Made by a program: the position numbers and the translations under genes. Of a DNA stretch of 64,000 nucleotides, positions 61,401 to 64,000 are shown one piece after another. Below the pieces are notes generated by a model. It searched no databases and had not been told where the DNA came from. It worked only from the letters and a program-made list of their open reading frames with translations. Origin of the DNA: Brachypodius melanocephalos (lineage: Eukaryota; Chordata; Aves; Passeriformes; Pycnonotidae); assembly GCA_013398615.1 (NCBI GenBank), contig VZSR01001685.1:33905480-33969479 (forward strand), written 5' to 3'. The stretch's first letter is position 1. Every line of letters starts with the position of its first letter.

Positions 61401-64000
61401 TTGTCACAGGAGCTCAATGACAGGTCTTCAGAAGCCCAGCTGCCAACTCTGTGCTTTAATTACTCAATAATGGTCCCTCCTGTATGTTCCTAAAAAAGAA
61501 AACATAGGGAAGTGTGGAGACCTCAGTAGAACATGATAAGATTCTGGAACAATTGTTCTCTCTACTGTTGTTGCCTCTTTGCCCAAATGCCTGAGGCCTC
61601 TCTCACCATCCTGTTTCTGCTGTCACTTCTTTCCAGGTTTGTCAGGGACAAGTCCTGGTGATGCAGTTTCTCATTACTCACCTTCCTTCCTTCTGAGTGC
61701 TAGTCTGGTTTGCAGGAGTCCAAGCAAAGAGACATAAACAAAAGCAGTGTACACAACTAATACATCTGTCCTCAACACAGCAGATACAACATTTAGGTCA
61801 ATTTAGGCCCTGGTAAAGAAACATTCATTTGGTGAATTCCACTGAAATCATTGTTATATTTGCAGTTGACTTTGTCTGCATGCCCCAAACAAGTTTGCAC
61901 ATCCTCAGCTTCCTCTCTTTCTCTCTCTCATCTCCCTCCCAACAACTTCACAAGAATTTCAAAGAAAAGGTTGACAACTTGTTGAAAGAACACAAAGACC
62001 CTATCCTTGCTAGCCAGAGAGAGAGTGCTGGTACCTGTCTGTCAAGAACTTGTAGCTTTTCAGTTTGCATATTTCTTGCTAACACTGTTTATCCAGGTAG
62101 CAGAGATGGGGCATATCATTTGGCAAGCTTACTCCTAAGCTTTTTACAACAAGGATGATAACAGGTGCAAGATAAGGGATACAGACAAAACCAGGAATTC
62201 ATTACAAATACATTTGCATCCAAAGCAGCAGTGGAAGGACTTGGCTTTACTTTATCTTAAAAGCACACACTTTGTGAATTCCATTCAAATATTCACTGTA
62301 TTTGCATTTGATACTGTAAATGTGTCACACCAGACAACAACATGGAACCAAACTGTGTTGTGTGGGCTTACACTCCTGTGCAAGGGTGGCAAATCAAGTC
62401 ATCTCTTCTCATGGCAGTATGGAAGTTTTATGATGGGTGCTGAATAACTAGAGACAAAATTCTGAGGAGAGTACATTGTCCCTTGGAGAGCAGGATTTTT
62501 AAAGGAACTTGTTAGATTAACAGCAAAGGCTTCTTAAATCTGAAGGTCTTATTTTGATCCCAAAGGGGAAGCTGGGCAGTTACGAAGCATTAAATCCTTG
62601 AAAACTTGGCCCAAAGCTCTGCATCCCTGTGTTTGTGTGTTCAAAGAATGTGGCACAGCTGTGGAGAAGTTCCTGATCAGAATCAGTCAGTAACCCACAG
62701 CAAGGAGAGGGACTAAGTTGATTAGCTGAAGCTATTTCGTATTCTGAACTCTCCCACCTGGAGAGTGATGTCCCAATCTCTTATTCTGAACTCTCTACTT
62801 CTCTCTGTAGAAGTCCTATTTTAATCTGCTGTCTGAAAAGAGACGAGACTAACCTAACAAAAGACAGGCATCAAAAAGTTGCATGGCACAGTTTCACTCA
62901 CAAGTCTGCATGCAGTCCGAATCAGAAGTAATTGAAACTTGGTAATATCTGGCCTTTACTTGATGGTGTATGTAGTGTATTGATAGATCCATCTGTTTCA
63001 TGGGAATATACCTGAATCCCAGGTAAAAAAGACCAGGAGGCTTGGAAATATCAGATAAGCAGCCATTCCTACTGAGTGCAGTGGTGTATGCCCATGGTTG
63101 GCAAAGGTGCCAGTAGATAAGGAAAAATTGTTGTTTCCTTCCCCTCTGCAGGACAGTTGCTCCAGCCCAGTCCTGCAGCACAAAGCCAAGGAAGCTTGCA
63201 GTGGTTCTCACTCTCCGAAAATCACCGAGACCTTTGTCTCCCACTACTTTTGTGCTTGAAACTGGGAGGTGAAAGAGCAAGAGAAATGAAAACGAGAAAT
63301 AAAAAAAGGTTTATCAGCAATTTATCTACAGAGAAACATACCAACAATAAAAAATGCAGCAGCAAACAAAGATGAAACCCCTTCACTGCAATGTCCTTTA
63401 GGACAGCTTTTGATCTACTTCGTAATCAAAGACTGAGATGTTTAAAGCATAAAAAATGGGAAAAATATGTTTTAAAGTGGCCCAGTATTTATTAGCACAT
63501 GTATTAATGTACTATTCTTTGGCCAGGACTGAAATGACTGCCATTAAACTAATTTTCTTAGTGTTCTCCTTAAACAAAGATTTTTGGTTGAATACTTTTA
63601 GTAATTCAGGTAAAAATAACTGCAATCACCTGTTCACTGTGGCATGGAACTCGACAGGGAACACTATTGTTAGTACACACAGACTTTTTCCTTAACTCTG
63701 ATATTGGAATTAATCCAGGATTATTCAGAAAAGGAAAATGAGAGAGAGGGAAAACACATCCTTGGTCCTGTGAGTGTAGAGAACAGACCTGTCAGATCAC
63801 TGTTCAGATTTCTGCTTTTGTCACTAGAGATGAGGGATCTGTCCCCCAATGTCTGTCCCCCAATGAACACCCCAACCTCCAGTCACTGGATATTCTGTGG
63901 GATATCTCTCTGCTCTGCTCTGTTCTCCTCTACATAAAGACTTTTGTGGTACAAGCACGAGTATATGTAGACTTTTTAAAATTCAGCCTCTGTTTGGCCA
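58486..64000. other. Intergenic, no gene recognised
   Basis: No supported exon or repeat family. A weak pair of similar 50-bp segments occurs at about 61828 and 62270. NDUFAF6, expected further right by synteny, is not seen. Confidence 0.5.

Noticed and set aside
48660..64000. NDUFAF6 or PLEKHF2 exons expected by synteny
   Set aside because: No segment gives a recognisable exon of either; they probably lie to the right of the window.
1..64000. tRNA, rRNA, snoRNA or CRISPR features
   Set aside because: No tRNA B-box with a cloverleaf, no C/D or H/ACA snoRNA that I could support in the introns, and no regularly spaced repeat array.

Overview
The window is nuclear DNA from a bird. Three intact, conserved vertebrate genes are split by GT-AG introns, the interspersed repeats are almost all CR1 LINE fragments (the dominant avian retroposon), and there are two CpG-island promoters. 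I see no prokaryotic operon, phage or CRISPR content. The gene order INTS8 (+), CCNE2 (-), TP53INP1 (-) matches the order known from human 8q22.1. The species cannot be told from the sequence alone.

Layout. 1-10065: the 3' half of INTS8 (15 coding exons, about 480 C-terminal residues; the 5' half lies off the left edge). 10445-23567: CCNE2, read leftward, with all 11 coding exons giving a 405-residue cyclin E2, plus a non-coding first exon in a CpG island (about 22480-24200). 24241-35490: intergenic DNA with CR1 fragments, simple repeats, a T52/A15 tract and a 100-N assembly gap. 35828-47640: TP53INP1, read leftward, with a 3' UTR of about 3.2 kb, three coding exons (236 residues), a non-coding first exon and a CpG island at about 47190-47830. 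47832-48660: two CR1 fragments behind that promoter. 48660-64000: intergenic DNA without a recognisable gene, holding one ancient CR1 tail, one short CR1 tail and a few palindromic or duplicated motifs.

The three genes do not form a pathway unit. INTS8 belongs to the phosphatase module of Integrator, CCNE2 is the CDK2 partner for G1/S entry, and TP53INP1 is a p53-induced stress and autophagy protein. The physical relations of note are the tail-to-tail INTS8/CCNE2 pair, whose 3' UTRs may overlap, and the CpG-island promoters with CR1 copies at their upstream edges.

I found no convincing undescribed system. The best second looks are a NAGNAG tandem splice acceptor at the LIR-proximal junction of TP53INP1, an E2F-like palindrome between the TATA box and start of CCNE2, a triplet-repeat tract and three copies of a 12-mer in CCNE2 intron 1, and palindromic FOX, E-box and RFX-type motifs. 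All exon calls come from reading splice sites and frames by eye and from recalled protein families; no database search was run.
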